A DNA stretch of 37,721 bases from Enhygromyxa salina. Lineage in GTDB: Bacteria; Myxococcota_A; Polyangia; Nannocystales; Nannocystaceae. The notes under the pieces were generated by a model. That model saw only the letters and a program-made list of their open reading frames with translations, did not search any database and had not been told where the DNA came from. The translations under genes were made by a program, and so were the position numbers. The stretch's first letter is position 1; the number at the start of each line of letters is the position of its first letter. Location: positions 1-37,721 of the forward strand of contig NZ_JMCC02000017.1 in NCBI RefSeq assembly GCF_000737335.2, written 5' to 3'. Positions 1 to 7,612 of this stretch are shown in pieces.

Positions 1-235
1 GGCGAATCACTGATCCAACGATCAAATCGACGACTCCGAGTCCGGTCCTATCGTGCGCGTTGTTGCAGAGATTCTGACCTTTTTGTGGGGGCAGCCTAGT
101 CTTCGCCTGGTCCGTGGGCGAATCACTGATCCAACGATCAAATCGACGACTCCGAGTCCGGTCCTATCGTGGTCCTATTAGTGGGCGAATTACTGATCCA
201 ACGACCAAATCGACGACTCCGAGTCCGGTCCTATT
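1..235. repeat. Three direct copies of a ~52-bp repeat
   Basis: A unit beginning GGCGAATCACTGATCCAACG and ending in GTCCGGTCCTATCGTG occurs at about 1-55, 117-171 and 184-234. The third copy has small changes (AATTACTG, ACGACC). The unit contains the short palindrome GACTC-C-GAGTC. Spacing between copies is irregular (116 and 67 bp), so this is not a CRISPR array. The short ORFs that cross it only reflect the repeat. No gene is seen before position 253, and the region may continue to the left of the window. Confidence 0.85.
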
Positions 236-252
236 CGGAGAAGTCAGGCGGA

Positions 253-1032
253 TCATCGACCCCAGATCGACCGCCGCCTTTGCAAGAGCTCAGCTACCGA
301 CAAAAACCGCCCTGGCGGCGCGGGTCGCCAGATCGAGTCTTGGTTGAACTCGATCTCGAGGCTGGCGATCTGGATCATCGACGTCTTCGGCAGGTCTTCG
401 ACACGCAGCACCGTTCCCCGGGGCCCGGCCACGCAGCGGTAGGCTTCGGATTCTGCGTCATACATGTATTCGAAGACCCCGAGGCCCCCGGGCTCGAGCC
501 GCAGCGGGGTCCAGACCCGCACGACGCCCAGCGCTTCCCAGTGGTCGGCGAGCCACTGGGTGCTAGTGTGGATCCAGCCAAGGGTAGGGTCGTCCGATGT
601 GGGCCGCAGCCGGCCGCGGCGCCGGCTGGCTTCGGCCAGCTGTCGCAGGAGGGCGGTGTCGACGGAAGCGACCGGCTCGCGCAGCTCGACGAGCATGTCG
701 GCGTTGCGCGACCTCGCGCCGCCTCGACCAAGCGCGCTCGGGTCCGCGATGATCTCGACCGCCGAGCTGCGGCCAAGCTCGGCGAGGATCGGGATCGGGC
801 GGCAAAAACCCGGCGGCAGATCCAGGATCAAACGCATGAGCGCGCTCGCCTGCAGCGTGGTGTGATCATCGAGGGTGTGCGCCAAGTGACTCGGCAGCAA
901 GCCGTGGTCGAGGTCGCGGCGGTCGGGCGGCCAGGCGTCGAAGCGGGCGATCCGGCCGCGACGATCCATGCCCAGCCAGCACCACTCGAAGGGGCGCGGA
1001 TCGGGGATCGGGTCGCGCCTTGACCGACTCAC
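253..1032 (-). CDS. Hypothetical protein, divergent from a TIGR02996-type gene
   Basis: A 259-residue reading with GTG start at 1032; an ATG at 969 would give 238 residues. I prefer 1032 because the stretch FEWCWLGMDRRGRIARFDAW, which straddles the ATG, looks like one continuous folded segment. No signal peptide or membrane segment is visible, so it is probably cytoplasmic. The C-terminal half has strand-rich text (GGLGVFEYMYDAESEAYRCV, TSMIQIASLEIEF). I do not recognise the family with confidence; the Trp-rich start followed by a DxxGxIARF segment resembles small myxobacterial proteins of unknown role. Its start lies only 27 bp from that of the divergent gene at 1060, so the two may share a control region. 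A much longer reading of this frame, back to 2235, covers the antisense of the neighbour and is rejected. Confidence 0.65.
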   Translation of the reverse strand: MSRSRRDPIPDPRPFEWCWLGMDRRGRIARFDAWPPDRRDLDHGLLPSHLAHTLDDHTTLQASALMRLILDLPPGFCRPIPILAELGRSSAVEIIADPSALGRGGARSRNADMLVELREPVASVDTALLRQLAEASRRRGRLRPTSDDPTLGWIHTSTQWLADHWEALGVVRVWTPLRLEPGGLGVFEYMYDAESEAYRCVAGPRGTVLRVEDLPKTSMIQIASLEIEFNQDSIWRPAPPGRFLSVAELLQRRRSIWGR

Positions 1033-1059
1033 GGGCCCGCAGCATACGATGGACCTCCG

Positions 1060-2094
1060 GTGGAGGTCCGCCCCGAACTCGACGACGCGCACCGGGCCGT
1101 GCTCGCCGACTGGCTGTCCGCCCGCGGGGATCCTCGCGGGGAGCTCATCAACCTCGAGCTCGCCCTCGATCAGCCCGGTCGGTCCAGCGGCGAGCGGGCG
1201 GCGTTGCTCGAGCGCCTCTCCGCACTGCGCGGCGAGCTCGAGCCGCGCTGGGTCGCCGAGCTGGCCCACACCCTGGAGCTGACCCACGCGCAGCTGCACG
1301 CGTTCATGCCGGGGCGCTGGTACGCCGGGCTGCTGCTCGAGCTGGCCCTGTGTCCCAGCGCCGAGCTGGCCACCGGCGACGTCGCGCTGGTGTTGCTCGA
1401 GTGGATCTTGGCATCCGAGGCTGCCGTCGCCGTCGAGGTCATCGACGCCGGAGAGTTCCCGGGGCAGGCCATCCTCGAGCAGCTGGCGACCGGACCCGCG
1501 CGACCCCGGATCCGCCGGCTGGTCCTCGGGGATCACCACGCGCCCGTCGGGCCGCTGCGCCAGCTCAACGGCCAACTCGACGGTCTGCGCCAGCTCGAGG
1601 TCCGGGGCCCAGGCATCGAGCTCGCGGGCTTCGAGGCGCCGGCCCTCGAGGTCCTGCGTCTGTGCTGCCGCGGGGACTGGAGCAGCCCGCTGCGGTCGAT
1701 CCAGGGCCTGCGCTGTCCGGCGATGACACGCCTCGAGTTGCGCTTCGATCAGGAGAGCTCTGCGTACGCGGAGTTTCACGACCCAGTGGCGCAGGTCGAG
1801 CCGTGGCTCGTCGCTGGGTTGCTCGACCCGGTTGCGCTCCCGCGTCTGTGCGAGCTCGTCCTGGCGAGCTTCGTTTGTGATGCGTCGTTGATTCAGGCGT
1901 TGGTCGCTGCGTCCGGGTTCTCGAGGCTGCGCCGGCTGTCCCTGTCCGATGTAGACTTGGCTCCAAACGTCGTGGACGCGATCCGTGAGCGATCCGAGTG
2001 CTTCGCGGGGCTCGAGCGACTCGACATCGGGCACGGTGGGCGCTGGATCGTCCGCGAGCAGCTGTCGATGCTGGGCAATTTGAACACGTACTGA
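1060..2094 (+). CDS. TIGR02996 domain / leucine-rich-repeat-like protein
   Basis: 344 residues with GTG start at 1060; an in-frame stop at 1021 and no other start codon between them fix this choice. The N-terminus (VLADWLSARGDPRGELINLE, about residues 14-33) matches the TIGR02996 repeat-companion motif ADWLxxxGDPRGEfI, known from Planctomycetes and myxobacteria. It usually precedes leucine-rich-repeat-like regions. The rest fits that: recurring LxxLxL-type segments such as MTRLELRF, LPRLCELVLA, FSRLRRLSLS and FAGLERLDIG run to the C-terminus. No signal peptide is seen. A protein-interaction role is inference; the biochemical role of the family is not known. It is divergent from the gene ending at 253. 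Confidence 0.8.
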   Translation: MEVRPELDDAHRAVLADWLSARGDPRGELINLELALDQPGRSSGERAALLERLSALRGELEPRWVAELAHTLELTHAQLHAFMPGRWYAGLLLELALCPSAELATGDVALVLLEWILASEAAVAVEVIDAGEFPGQAILEQLATGPARPRIRRLVLGDHHAPVGPLRQLNGQLDGLRQLEVRGPGIELAGFEAPALEVLRLCCRGDWSSPLRSIQGLRCPAMTRLELRFDQESSAYAEFHDPVAQVEPWLVAGLLDPVALPRLCELVLASFVCDASLIQALVAASGFSRLRRLSLSDVDLAPNVVDAIRERSECFAGLERLDIGHGGRWIVREQLSMLGNLNTY

Positions 2095-2549
2095 GGCGCG
2101 ATGGCCATCGACCTGTCGTCGTCGCCGCGCTCGTCGTCGCCGACAATCGTCTGCGGTGCACCAAGTGACTCTCACGGAGACCGAGAGGTAATTGCGTAGC
2201 GCACAATCCAGGGTTTCGTGTCCACGTCGGTGCAAAATATCTCGCCCACCTCATTGTGGATCTCGACAGTAGCTCCAACCAACTCTGAACGCTGCGGACT
2301 CACGACGAACTCGTATGTAGCATCTGCGCTGCTGCCCGACGGTGATGATGATAGGTTTGAACATATATTGATAGCGTCCTGCTTGGATCTGGCGCTGTCC
2401 CGCCCTTCCAGGACAGACGGAAGCGGAAATGCCGCTAACTTGGCTGCTGCGACTGAACCATCGGTCTCGGGTCGACGCGGGGCGTCCCCAGCTACGACTT
2501 CGCGCGCGCCCTTCCTGCCGCGGTCGTGGCTGCTAGTCTCCCCCCGCAC
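2095..2549. other. 455-bp gap of lower GC between genes
   Basis: After the stop of the LRR-like gene, GC falls visibly to roughly half, against about 70% around it, especially at about 2180-2460. No plus-strand gene is supported here: the reading from 2218 is low-complexity Ser/Thr/Arg text and runs into queD out of frame. The minus strand carries a protein-like C-terminus, listed separately as a possible remnant. No terminator hairpin is obvious. Confidence 0.6.
2172..2549 (-). pseudogene. Possible gene or gene remnant with a protein-like C-terminus
   Basis: On the minus strand the last ~55 codons read as plausible protein (ATYEFVVSPQRSELVGATVE, then IHNEVGEIFCTDVD and a WIVRYAI ending), with unbiased amino acids unlike the Arg/Ala-rich shadow frames elsewhere. 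Upstream in frame the text degenerates into Arg/Gly/Glu-rich sequence. The only start before the frame enters the antisense of queD is GTG at 2549, which overlaps the queD start. No ribosome-binding site supports it. I read this as the 3' end of a truncated, possibly foreign gene of lower GC; a short functional gene is the alternative. The function is not recognisable. Confidence 0.3.
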
Positions 2550-3002
2550 ATGCGCTACCGGTCGACGAAGAGCTTCACCAACCTCCCGTGCGCCCACCGC
2601 CTGCACTCGCACCCAGGCCACTGCCGGTTCGTGCATGGCTACTCGCGCAGCTTCAAGTTCTACTTCGAAGCCACGCAGCTCGACGAGCACAATTTCGTGG
2701 TCGACTTCGCGGCCCTCAAGGACGTGAAGCAGTGGCTCGAGCACATGTTCGATCACACCCTGCTGATCGGCGAGCACGACCCGGACCTCGCGTTCTTCCG
2801 CGAGATGGAGACCCGCCAGCTGTGCCAGCTACGCGTGCTCAAATCGGTGACCATGGAGGGCACGGCCGCGCTGGTGTTCGATCACGTCGACGCGATGATC
2901 AAGCAAAAGACCAACGGCCGGGCCTGGGTCGCCAAGGTCGAGGTCCACGAGAACGACAAGAACTCGGCCGAGCTCGAGCGGCTGCCTGATCAACCCGCTT
3001 GA
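2550..3002 (+). CDS. 6-pyruvoyl-tetrahydropterin synthase / QueD family protein
   Basis: 150 residues. The ATG at 2550 (MRYRSTKSF) is chosen over a GTG eight codons upstream because family members with the RSTK start begin there. The fold is that of the tunnelling T-fold enzymes that act on dihydroneopterin triphosphate, giving 6-carboxy-tetrahydropterin for queuosine (QueD) or pyruvoyl-tetrahydropterin. Visible residues are His16 (CAHRL), candidate catalytic Cys25, His29 in VHGYS and a DHTLL motif with His69. Classical QueD has H-G-H at the zinc site; here it is H29-G-Y31, so either a zinc ligand is replaced or this is a subfamily. No other queuosine gene is adjacent. The last 13 bases overlap the convergent thioesterase gene. 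Confidence 0.82.
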   Translation: MRYRSTKSFTNLPCAHRLHSHPGHCRFVHGYSRSFKFYFEATQLDEHNFVVDFAALKDVKQWLEHMFDHTLLIGEHDPDLAFFREMETRQLCQLRVLKSVTMEGTAALVFDHVDAMIKQKTNGRAWVAKVEVHENDKNSAELERLPDQPA

Positions 3003-3814
3003 CCGGAGATCACCTGGCTCTGGACCGCGACCCCAAGCGGCCCGCGTCGATCACTCAGCTGGGTCTGACACATCCCAAACCCCAGCGGCGCCGACCAGGT
3101 CCGGGCCCGCATGCCCAGCCACTCGTCTGCGCCGCCGGCTGGCAGGCGGTGCAAGTGCACGGTCAGATCCGGGTTCACAAAGCTCCACTTCGCGGTGTCG
3201 AGGGCGGCCCCGACCCCGTGCCCAGCGTCGGCGCAGATCATGATTCGCTGCAGCGCGGTGGACTCCTCGCCCTCGATCAACCCACACCGCGGCCGGATCC
3301 ATGCGGCCAGGTTGCCGGTGCCAAACTCGCCGTCTGCGAGCCGCAGCTCCATCGCGGTGTGGTAGCCAACGGCGTGGTGAAGGAACGGAAGTTCGAAGGC
3401 GCTGCACTGCTCGGGCGGGCGCAGGGCTCGAGCGGCGTCGTCGTGCGTGAAGGTGGGGACGGCCAGCTCTTGCACGCGGATCCGCACAGCCAAGCCAACG
3501 GCCAGCTGCTGATCCCCAGACACCAGCGCGGCGGCGATCCGGTGGACGCTGCGACCTTCGGTGAGCACTTCGGTCACGACCTCGAGCGGGGCGGCGATCG
3601 GGATCGGCCGCAGCAGCTCGAAGGTCATGCGGGACACGAACATCTCGCCAGCGCGCGGGCCCTCGCGCTCGACGGCGCGGGCCAGCAACGCGGTGGGCGG
3701 CCCGCCGTGTTGGTGATCGTTGCTCCACGGGCCGCGGGTGAGCTCGGTCGCAAAGAAGCGCTCTTGCCCGTGGATGCCGGGCACTCGGTGAAAAAAGAAT
3801 CCTGGTTCGCTCAT
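2990..3814 (-). CDS. Acyl-CoA thioesterase-like protein (double hotdog)
   Basis: 274 residues, ATG at 3814. The protein has the double-hotdog layout of TesB-like thioesterases. The N-terminal half has the conserved helix segment HQHGGPPTALLARAVE (residues about 34-49), then MTFELLRPIPIAAPLEVVTE and an RSVHRIAAAL strand. The C-terminal half repeats the plan with a hotdog-type IMICADAGHG segment and a strand FVNPDLTVHLHR ending with AGGADEWLGMRART. Such enzymes hydrolyse acyl-CoA thioesters in the cytoplasm; the substrate cannot be read. The gene is convergent with queD and overlaps its end by 13 bp. The 177 bp to the P450 gene on its other side are a divergent control region with short repeats. 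Confidence 0.8.
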   Translation of the reverse strand: MSEPGFFFHRVPGIHGQERFFATELTRGPWSNDHQHGGPPTALLARAVEREGPRAGEMFVSRMTFELLRPIPIAAPLEVVTEVLTEGRSVHRIAAALVSGDQQLAVGLAVRIRVQELAVPTFTHDDAARALRPPEQCSAFELPFLHHAVGYHTAMELRLADGEFGTGNLAAWIRPRCGLIEGEESTALQRIMICADAGHGVGAALDTAKWSFVNPDLTVHLHRLPAGGADEWLGMRARTWSAPLGFGMCQTQLSDRRGPLGVAVQSQVISGQAG

Positions 3815-3880
3815 GCAGCCTGACTTGCAGGGCCAACAGTAGCGCGACCTTCAGCGACCTGCACGGCGCTCTACAGCGAA

Positions 3881-3932
3881 GCGACAGTCCAAAACGGCGA
3901 GGCGACAGTCCCCAAGCGGCGCGGCGACAGTC
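3881..3932. repeat. Three short tandem repeats (GCGACAGTC) with 21-22 bp period
   Basis: GCGACAGTC occurs at 3881, 3902 and 3924, separated by related spacers (CAAAACGGCGAG, CCCAAGCGGCGCG). The period of 21-22 bp is two turns of the helix, which would put all three on one face of the DNA. The block lies between the divergent thioesterase and P450 genes, 60 to 111 bp before the P450 start. It could be an operator for a regulator binding side by side, or a decayed mobile palindromic element, since the reverse complement resembles the GGGGACTGTC motifs of REP-like elements. The sequence alone does not decide. Confidence 0.6.
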
Positions 3933-3991
3933 ACCAAATTGCGGGTTCATGGATGTCTGTGACGCAGACGTCGTGCGTATGATCGATCGCC

Positions 3992-5188
3992 ATGACTCAC
4001 CCAATCAACCTGTTCGATCCCGCCGTTCGCAGTAATCCATACCCAACGTACGCAGCGCTCCGCGAGGCGCCGGTGCAGCAGGTTGGGCCAATGGGTGCGT
4101 GGGCGGTCACCCGATACGCCGACGTGCAGTACGCCCTTCGCCACCCCGAGCTGTTCACGTCAACGGCCTTCGAGGCGATCTTGCGGCCTGCGTGGCTGCC
4201 TCACAGTCCAGTCGCCGACTCGATCCTCGCCAAGGACGGCGCCGAGCACAGCAAGCTCCGCGCGCTGGTCACGAAGGCGTTCACGCCCAAGAGCATCGCG
4301 GCGCTCGGGCCTCGCGTGACCGCGATCGCAACGGAGCTCGCAGAAGCCATGCGGGGGCGCGAGCGGCTCGAGTTCATCAGCGCGTTCGCCACGCCGCTTC
4401 CGGCGCGTATCATCGCCGAGATCTTGGGGCTCGATCCGGCGCTGCATCAGCACTTCGAGACCTGGTCGGACCACATCACCTCGATCACGCCGGTCGAGCC
4501 GCCTCGGGAATTCGCCGACGCGATCCGCAAGACGATCGCCGACATGGAGCGCTATCTCTGCGAGGTGATCGAGGCCCGGCGCGCAAATCCGCAAGACGAC
4601 ATCGTCACCACATTGATCCACGCCGAGATCGACGGCGACACCCTGAGCGACGCCGACATCCTGGGGATGATGTTCATCCTGCTGCCGGCCGGGTTCGAGA
4701 CCACGCGGCACCTGCTGGCCAACGCCATGCTTGCGTTCATCGAGCGCCCCAACGACTACGCGGAACTGCGCAGCGACCCCGGGCTGATCCCCGGGTTTGT
4801 AGAGGAGCTGCTGCGCCACGACGCCTCGGTGCAGTCGGTCGTGCGCGTCACCACCCAAGACGTGGAGATCGGCGGCACCAAGATCGCGGCGGGCTCGATG
4901 GTGATGATGCTGATCGGTGCGACCGGGCGGGATCCGAGCGTGTACGAGGACCCCGAGCGCTTCAACGTCCGGCGCGAGGAGACCACCTCGCTCGCGTTTG
5001 GCCACGGGGTTCACTTCTGTCTGGGGGCCGCGCTCGCACGGCTCGAGGCGCGCGCCGGCATTGAAGCGCTGGTCGCCCGGTTTGCGAGCTTCGAGCTCGA
5101 CGCCGCCGAGCTACAGTGGAATTTGTCGCCAACGGTTCGCGGGCCGGTGAAGCTGCCGATCCGCATTGTGGCTGCCCCTGAGTCCTAA
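3992..5188 (+). CDS. Cytochrome P450
   Basis: 398 residues, ATG at 3992, the normal length of a soluble bacterial class I P450. Key motifs are present: I-helix AGFETT (233-238) for oxygen activation, ExxR of the K-helix at Glu272/Arg275 (EELLRHD), and the haem loop FGHGVHFCLG with the Cys thiolate ligand at 343. There is no membrane anchor and no fused reductase, so it depends on separate ferredoxin and reductase partners, which are not seen nearby. It converges on the polyketide operon, its TAA overlapping the TAG of the ICMT-like gene. That placement suggests, but does not prove, that it oxidises the product of the type III polyketide synthase. A TATGAT hexamer lies 10 bp before the start, so the mRNA could have almost no leader. 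Confidence 0.95.
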   Translation: MTHPINLFDPAVRSNPYPTYAALREAPVQQVGPMGAWAVTRYADVQYALRHPELFTSTAFEAILRPAWLPHSPVADSILAKDGAEHSKLRALVTKAFTPKSIAALGPRVTAIATELAEAMRGRERLEFISAFATPLPARIIAEILGLDPALHQHFETWSDHITSITPVEPPREFADAIRKTIADMERYLCEVIEARRANPQDDIVTTLIHAEIDGDTLSDADILGMMFILLPAGFETTRHLLANAMLAFIERPNDYAELRSDPGLIPGFVEELLRHDASVQSVVRVTTQDVEIGGTKIAAGSMVMMLIGATGRDPSVYEDPERFNVRREETTSLAFGHGVHFCLGAALARLEARAGIEALVARFASFELDAAELQWNLSPTVRGPVKLPIRIVAAPES

Positions 5189-5718
5189 TTGGCCGGAGTC
5201 GCGTCGCGGATCGCGGCCATCTCGGCGGGGATCCGCAGGCCCAACAACAGCGCGGCGTTGAGCAGCGTGCACACGGCCGCGGTCCACCACGCGTTGAAGA
5301 TCAGCGGCACGCAGACCAGCTCCAAGGCAACCGCGAGGTAGTTTGGGTGTGACAGCAAGCGATACGGCCCGCGTCGGACCAAGGGCTGCTGATCAAACAC
5401 GACGATCTTGGTGTTCCAGCGCCTGCCCAGGCTGGCGATCGCCCAGTAGCGCAGGACCGCGGCCAGGCCAAAGCCAACGAGAAACACCCACCAAAATTCC
5501 GCGCGCTCGGGCCCGCGCAGCCACGCCTCGAGCGGCCACGCCAGCAACCAACCGGTGTGCAAGACGAAGAACATCCAATAGTGCGGCTCGACGACGAGCC
5601 GGCCGCCGTTCCCGAGCGCCCACTGGAGGTTGCGCTTGGCCAAGCGCAGCTCCGAGATCCGCTGCAGCGCGATCGCAGCCACCAATACACCAAGCAAGAC
5701 CCAAGCCGCGCTCACCAT
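5185..5718 (-). CDS. Isoprenylcysteine carboxyl methyltransferase (ICMT)-family membrane protein
   Basis: 177 residues from ATG 5718, which overlaps the end of the polyketide synthase gene by 7 bp (ATGGTGA); an upstream in-frame start at 5742 is less likely. The protein is mostly membrane segments and carries the SAM-binding C-terminal region of the family: LVRRGPYRLLSHPNYLAVAL, with the RHPxY-like SHPNYL. In Bacillus (BpsB) and Streptomyces (SrsB), small proteins of this family encoded next to a type III polyketide synthase O-methylate alkylpyrones or alkylresorcinols. The identical arrangement here makes O-methylation of a polyketide more likely than protein methylation (inference from context). 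The stop codon overlaps that of the convergent P450. Confidence 0.88.
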   Translation of the reverse strand: MVSAAWVLLGVLVAAIALQRISELRLAKRNLQWALGNGGRLVVEPHYWMFFVLHTGWLLAWPLEAWLRGPERAEFWWVFLVGFGLAAVLRYWAIASLGRRWNTKIVVFDQQPLVRRGPYRLLSHPNYLAVALELVCVPLIFNAWWTAAVCTLLNAALLLGLRIPAEMAAIRDATPAN

Positions 5719-6803
5719 CGAAACAAGACCCCTTCGGCGCAAAAGCCGGGGCCCAGACCAAGCAGCAGACCGGGTTGATCACAGCGGGTCTGCGCGTCGG
5801 CCAAGAAGCGCTCGAGCACGAACAGCACGGTTGGGCTGGACATGTTGCCATGATCCCGCAGCACCGCCCGGGCGTGACGCAGGCGAGCGGGCTCGAGCGC
5901 CAGCGCTTGCTCGAACGCGTCGAGCACCTTGCTGCCGCCGGGATGAAACACCAGGTGCTGCAGCTGCTTGGGACCCAGCCCGATCAGACCGGCCGCTTCG
6001 GCGAGCAGCTGGGCGCCAAGCTGGATCACGAGGCTTGGGATCTTCGGTGAGAAGCGCACCATCAGGCCTTCGTCCTCGAGGTCCCAGCCCATGATATCGG
6101 CGCTGTCGTCAAGCAGCCGCGAGTACGCGCCGAGTAGCTCGGGGCCGGAGGGATCGCTGGGGTCCCACCAGGGCTCGGGCGCGACCACGGCTGCGGCGGC
6201 GCCGTCACCAAACAGCGCGACCGCGATCAAGTTGGCGCTGCGCTTGTCACCGTGCATGAAAGTCAGGCTGCACAGCTCGCAGGCGATCACCAACACTGGC
6301 TTGCCCAGACCCACCGCCAAGGCCCGCGCCCGCGCCAACCCAGCGCTGCCACCCGCGCAGCCCAACCCCCACAGGGGCACGCGCGCGACATCCCGCGAGA
6401 GCCCTAGCTCCTGGACCAAGCGCGCGTCCAGGCTTGGGGTCGAGACGCCCGTGCTGCTCGCGAACACGATCGCGCCGACCGCTGTGGGATCGAGCCCAGC
6501 TCGCGCCAAGGCCTGCTCCGCGGCGCGCCGGGCCAGCGGGACCGCCTGCTCGATGTACGCGGCGTTCTTGGCCGGGAAGCTGTGCGGCTGCTGGTACCAC
6601 GCGTGTGGACGCGCGAGCTGCCGGGCGTTGACGCCGGCGTTGTCATAGGCGCCCAACAAGCGATCGATCACGCTCTCGTCGCGCCCGGAAAAGTAGTCGT
6701 CAAAGAAGCTCTTGGCGAAGTCCTTGGCCTGGGCTTGGGTGATCTCGTGCGCCGGCGAGGCGCTGGCCACAGCCATCACACCCGTGCGCACGCGAGCGGA
6801 CAT
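5712..6803 (-). CDS. Type III polyketide synthase (chalcone/stilbene synthase family)
   Basis: 363 residues, ATG at 6803, inside an ATGA overlap with the end of the nitroreductase gene. This is a thiolase-fold homodimeric enzyme that extends an acyl-CoA starter with malonyl-CoA and cyclises the chain to pyrones or resorcinols. The catalytic triad is complete: Cys149 in WGLGCAGGSAG, His287 in VFHPGG, and Asn320 in DHGNMSSPT. The C-terminal GxGPG loop is seen as LGLGPGF. Bacterial homologues paired with an ICMT-like methyltransferase mostly make long-chain alkylpyrones or alkylresorcinols, so that is the best guess for the product (inference). The neighbours form one operon with it. Confidence 0.95.
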   Translation of the reverse strand: MSARVRTGVMAVASASPAHEITQAQAKDFAKSFFDDYFSGRDESVIDRLLGAYDNAGVNARQLARPHAWYQQPHSFPAKNAAYIEQAVPLARRAAEQALARAGLDPTAVGAIVFASSTGVSTPSLDARLVQELGLSRDVARVPLWGLGCAGGSAGLARARALAVGLGKPVLVIACELCSLTFMHGDKRSANLIAVALFGDGAAAAVVAPEPWWDPSDPSGPELLGAYSRLLDDSADIMGWDLEDEGLMVRFSPKIPSLVIQLGAQLLAEAAGLIGLGPKQLQHLVFHPGGSKVLDAFEQALALEPARLRHARAVLRDHGNMSSPTVLFVLERFLADAQTRCDQPGLLLGLGPGFCAEGVLFRW

Positions 6804-7606
6804 CAGGGCGCGCCCTCCATCGCAGCGTCGGGCTCGGGCGTGCGGCAGCTGTCTCGATACACATATTGCGACAGCCGCTTGCGATGGCTGGAGGTCCAGT
6901 CAATGCTGGGTCGTTTGCCGTCGTCGGTGAGGTAGCCAAGTCGGTACATTGCGATGAGCTCTAGATCTTCGGGGACCGCGAGCAGCTCGCTGACTTGTTG
7001 CCAGGCGTCGGGAAACTCCATTGGCGTCGAGATGAACTGGATACCCATGCCAATGTCGAGCGTGGTCAGCCAGATGTTCTCGATCGCCATACCCAGCCCC
7101 AACATGCTGTAGAAGCCCGAGAGCTCGCCCTTTACATATTCTTCTTTGCTCAGCATCGCGGCGAGCATGAGCGGGCTCCCGGCGACGAGCTTGCGGTTGT
7201 CGTTGCCCAGCGTCTTTGGCACGCCGAGCCGGTTCATCAGCTTTTGTCCAGTCGCGCTGAACACGTGCTTTACGAATGGACGCAGCGGGCCGGGCAGCTT
7301 GTCGATGAAGATTCCGTCGGCGCGCGTTCGCATCTCTTCTTCAGAGAAGCGGAAGTATCGGCGGTAGCGAGTGAAGAATTTTCCGCCGGCCATCAAGCCC
7401 TCCATTGTCTGGCCGGCGATCTCCGAGATCCGCTCGCGCGTGTCGTTGTCGGTGATCAGCACAAACCGCCAGGGCTGCGAATTGAAGTGGCTGGGCGCCC
7501 GCGAGGCCGCTTCCATCAGGCGGTGCTGATGCTCGAGGCTAACTGGGTCAGGCTTGAACGGCCCGTTGGTGGTCGAGCGCCGCAAAATAGCTTCACGTAG
7601 TTCCAT
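6803..7606 (-). CDS. Nitroreductase-family flavoprotein
   Basis: 267 residues, ATG at 7606. The N-terminus has the FMN-binding signature of the family: MELREAILRRST, then RAPSHFNSQPWRFVLI (about residues 36-51). The C-terminal half has the IENIWLTTLDIGMGIQFIS helix and LELIAMYRLGYL strand. These enzymes use FMN and NAD(P)H, or act as flavin dehydrogenases or oxidases. The protein is longer than a minimal nitroreductase, with an insertion of about 60 residues after position 75. It lies between the small membrane protein (6 bp away) and the polyketide synthase (4-bp overlap), so it is probably a tailoring oxidoreductase of that pathway. The C-terminal ~35 residues are not family-like. Confidence 0.88.
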   Translation of the reverse strand: MELREAILRRSTTNGPFKPDPVSLEHQHRLMEAASRAPSHFNSQPWRFVLITDNDTRERISEIAGQTMEGLMAGGKFFTRYRRYFRFSEEEMRTRADGIFIDKLPGPLRPFVKHVFSATGQKLMNRLGVPKTLGNDNRKLVAGSPLMLAAMLSKEEYVKGELSGFYSMLGLGMAIENIWLTTLDIGMGIQFISTPMEFPDAWQQVSELLAVPEDLELIAMYRLGYLTDDGKRPSIDWTSSHRKRLSQYVYRDSCRTPEPDAAMEGAP

Positions 7607-7612
7607 GGCGAT

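Noticed and set aside
253..2235. A 660-codon minus-strand open frame across the first two genes
   Set aside because: Only its last 259 codons look like protein; the rest is antisense to the LRR-like gene and is Arg/Gln/Leu-biased text expected from high-GC shadow frames.
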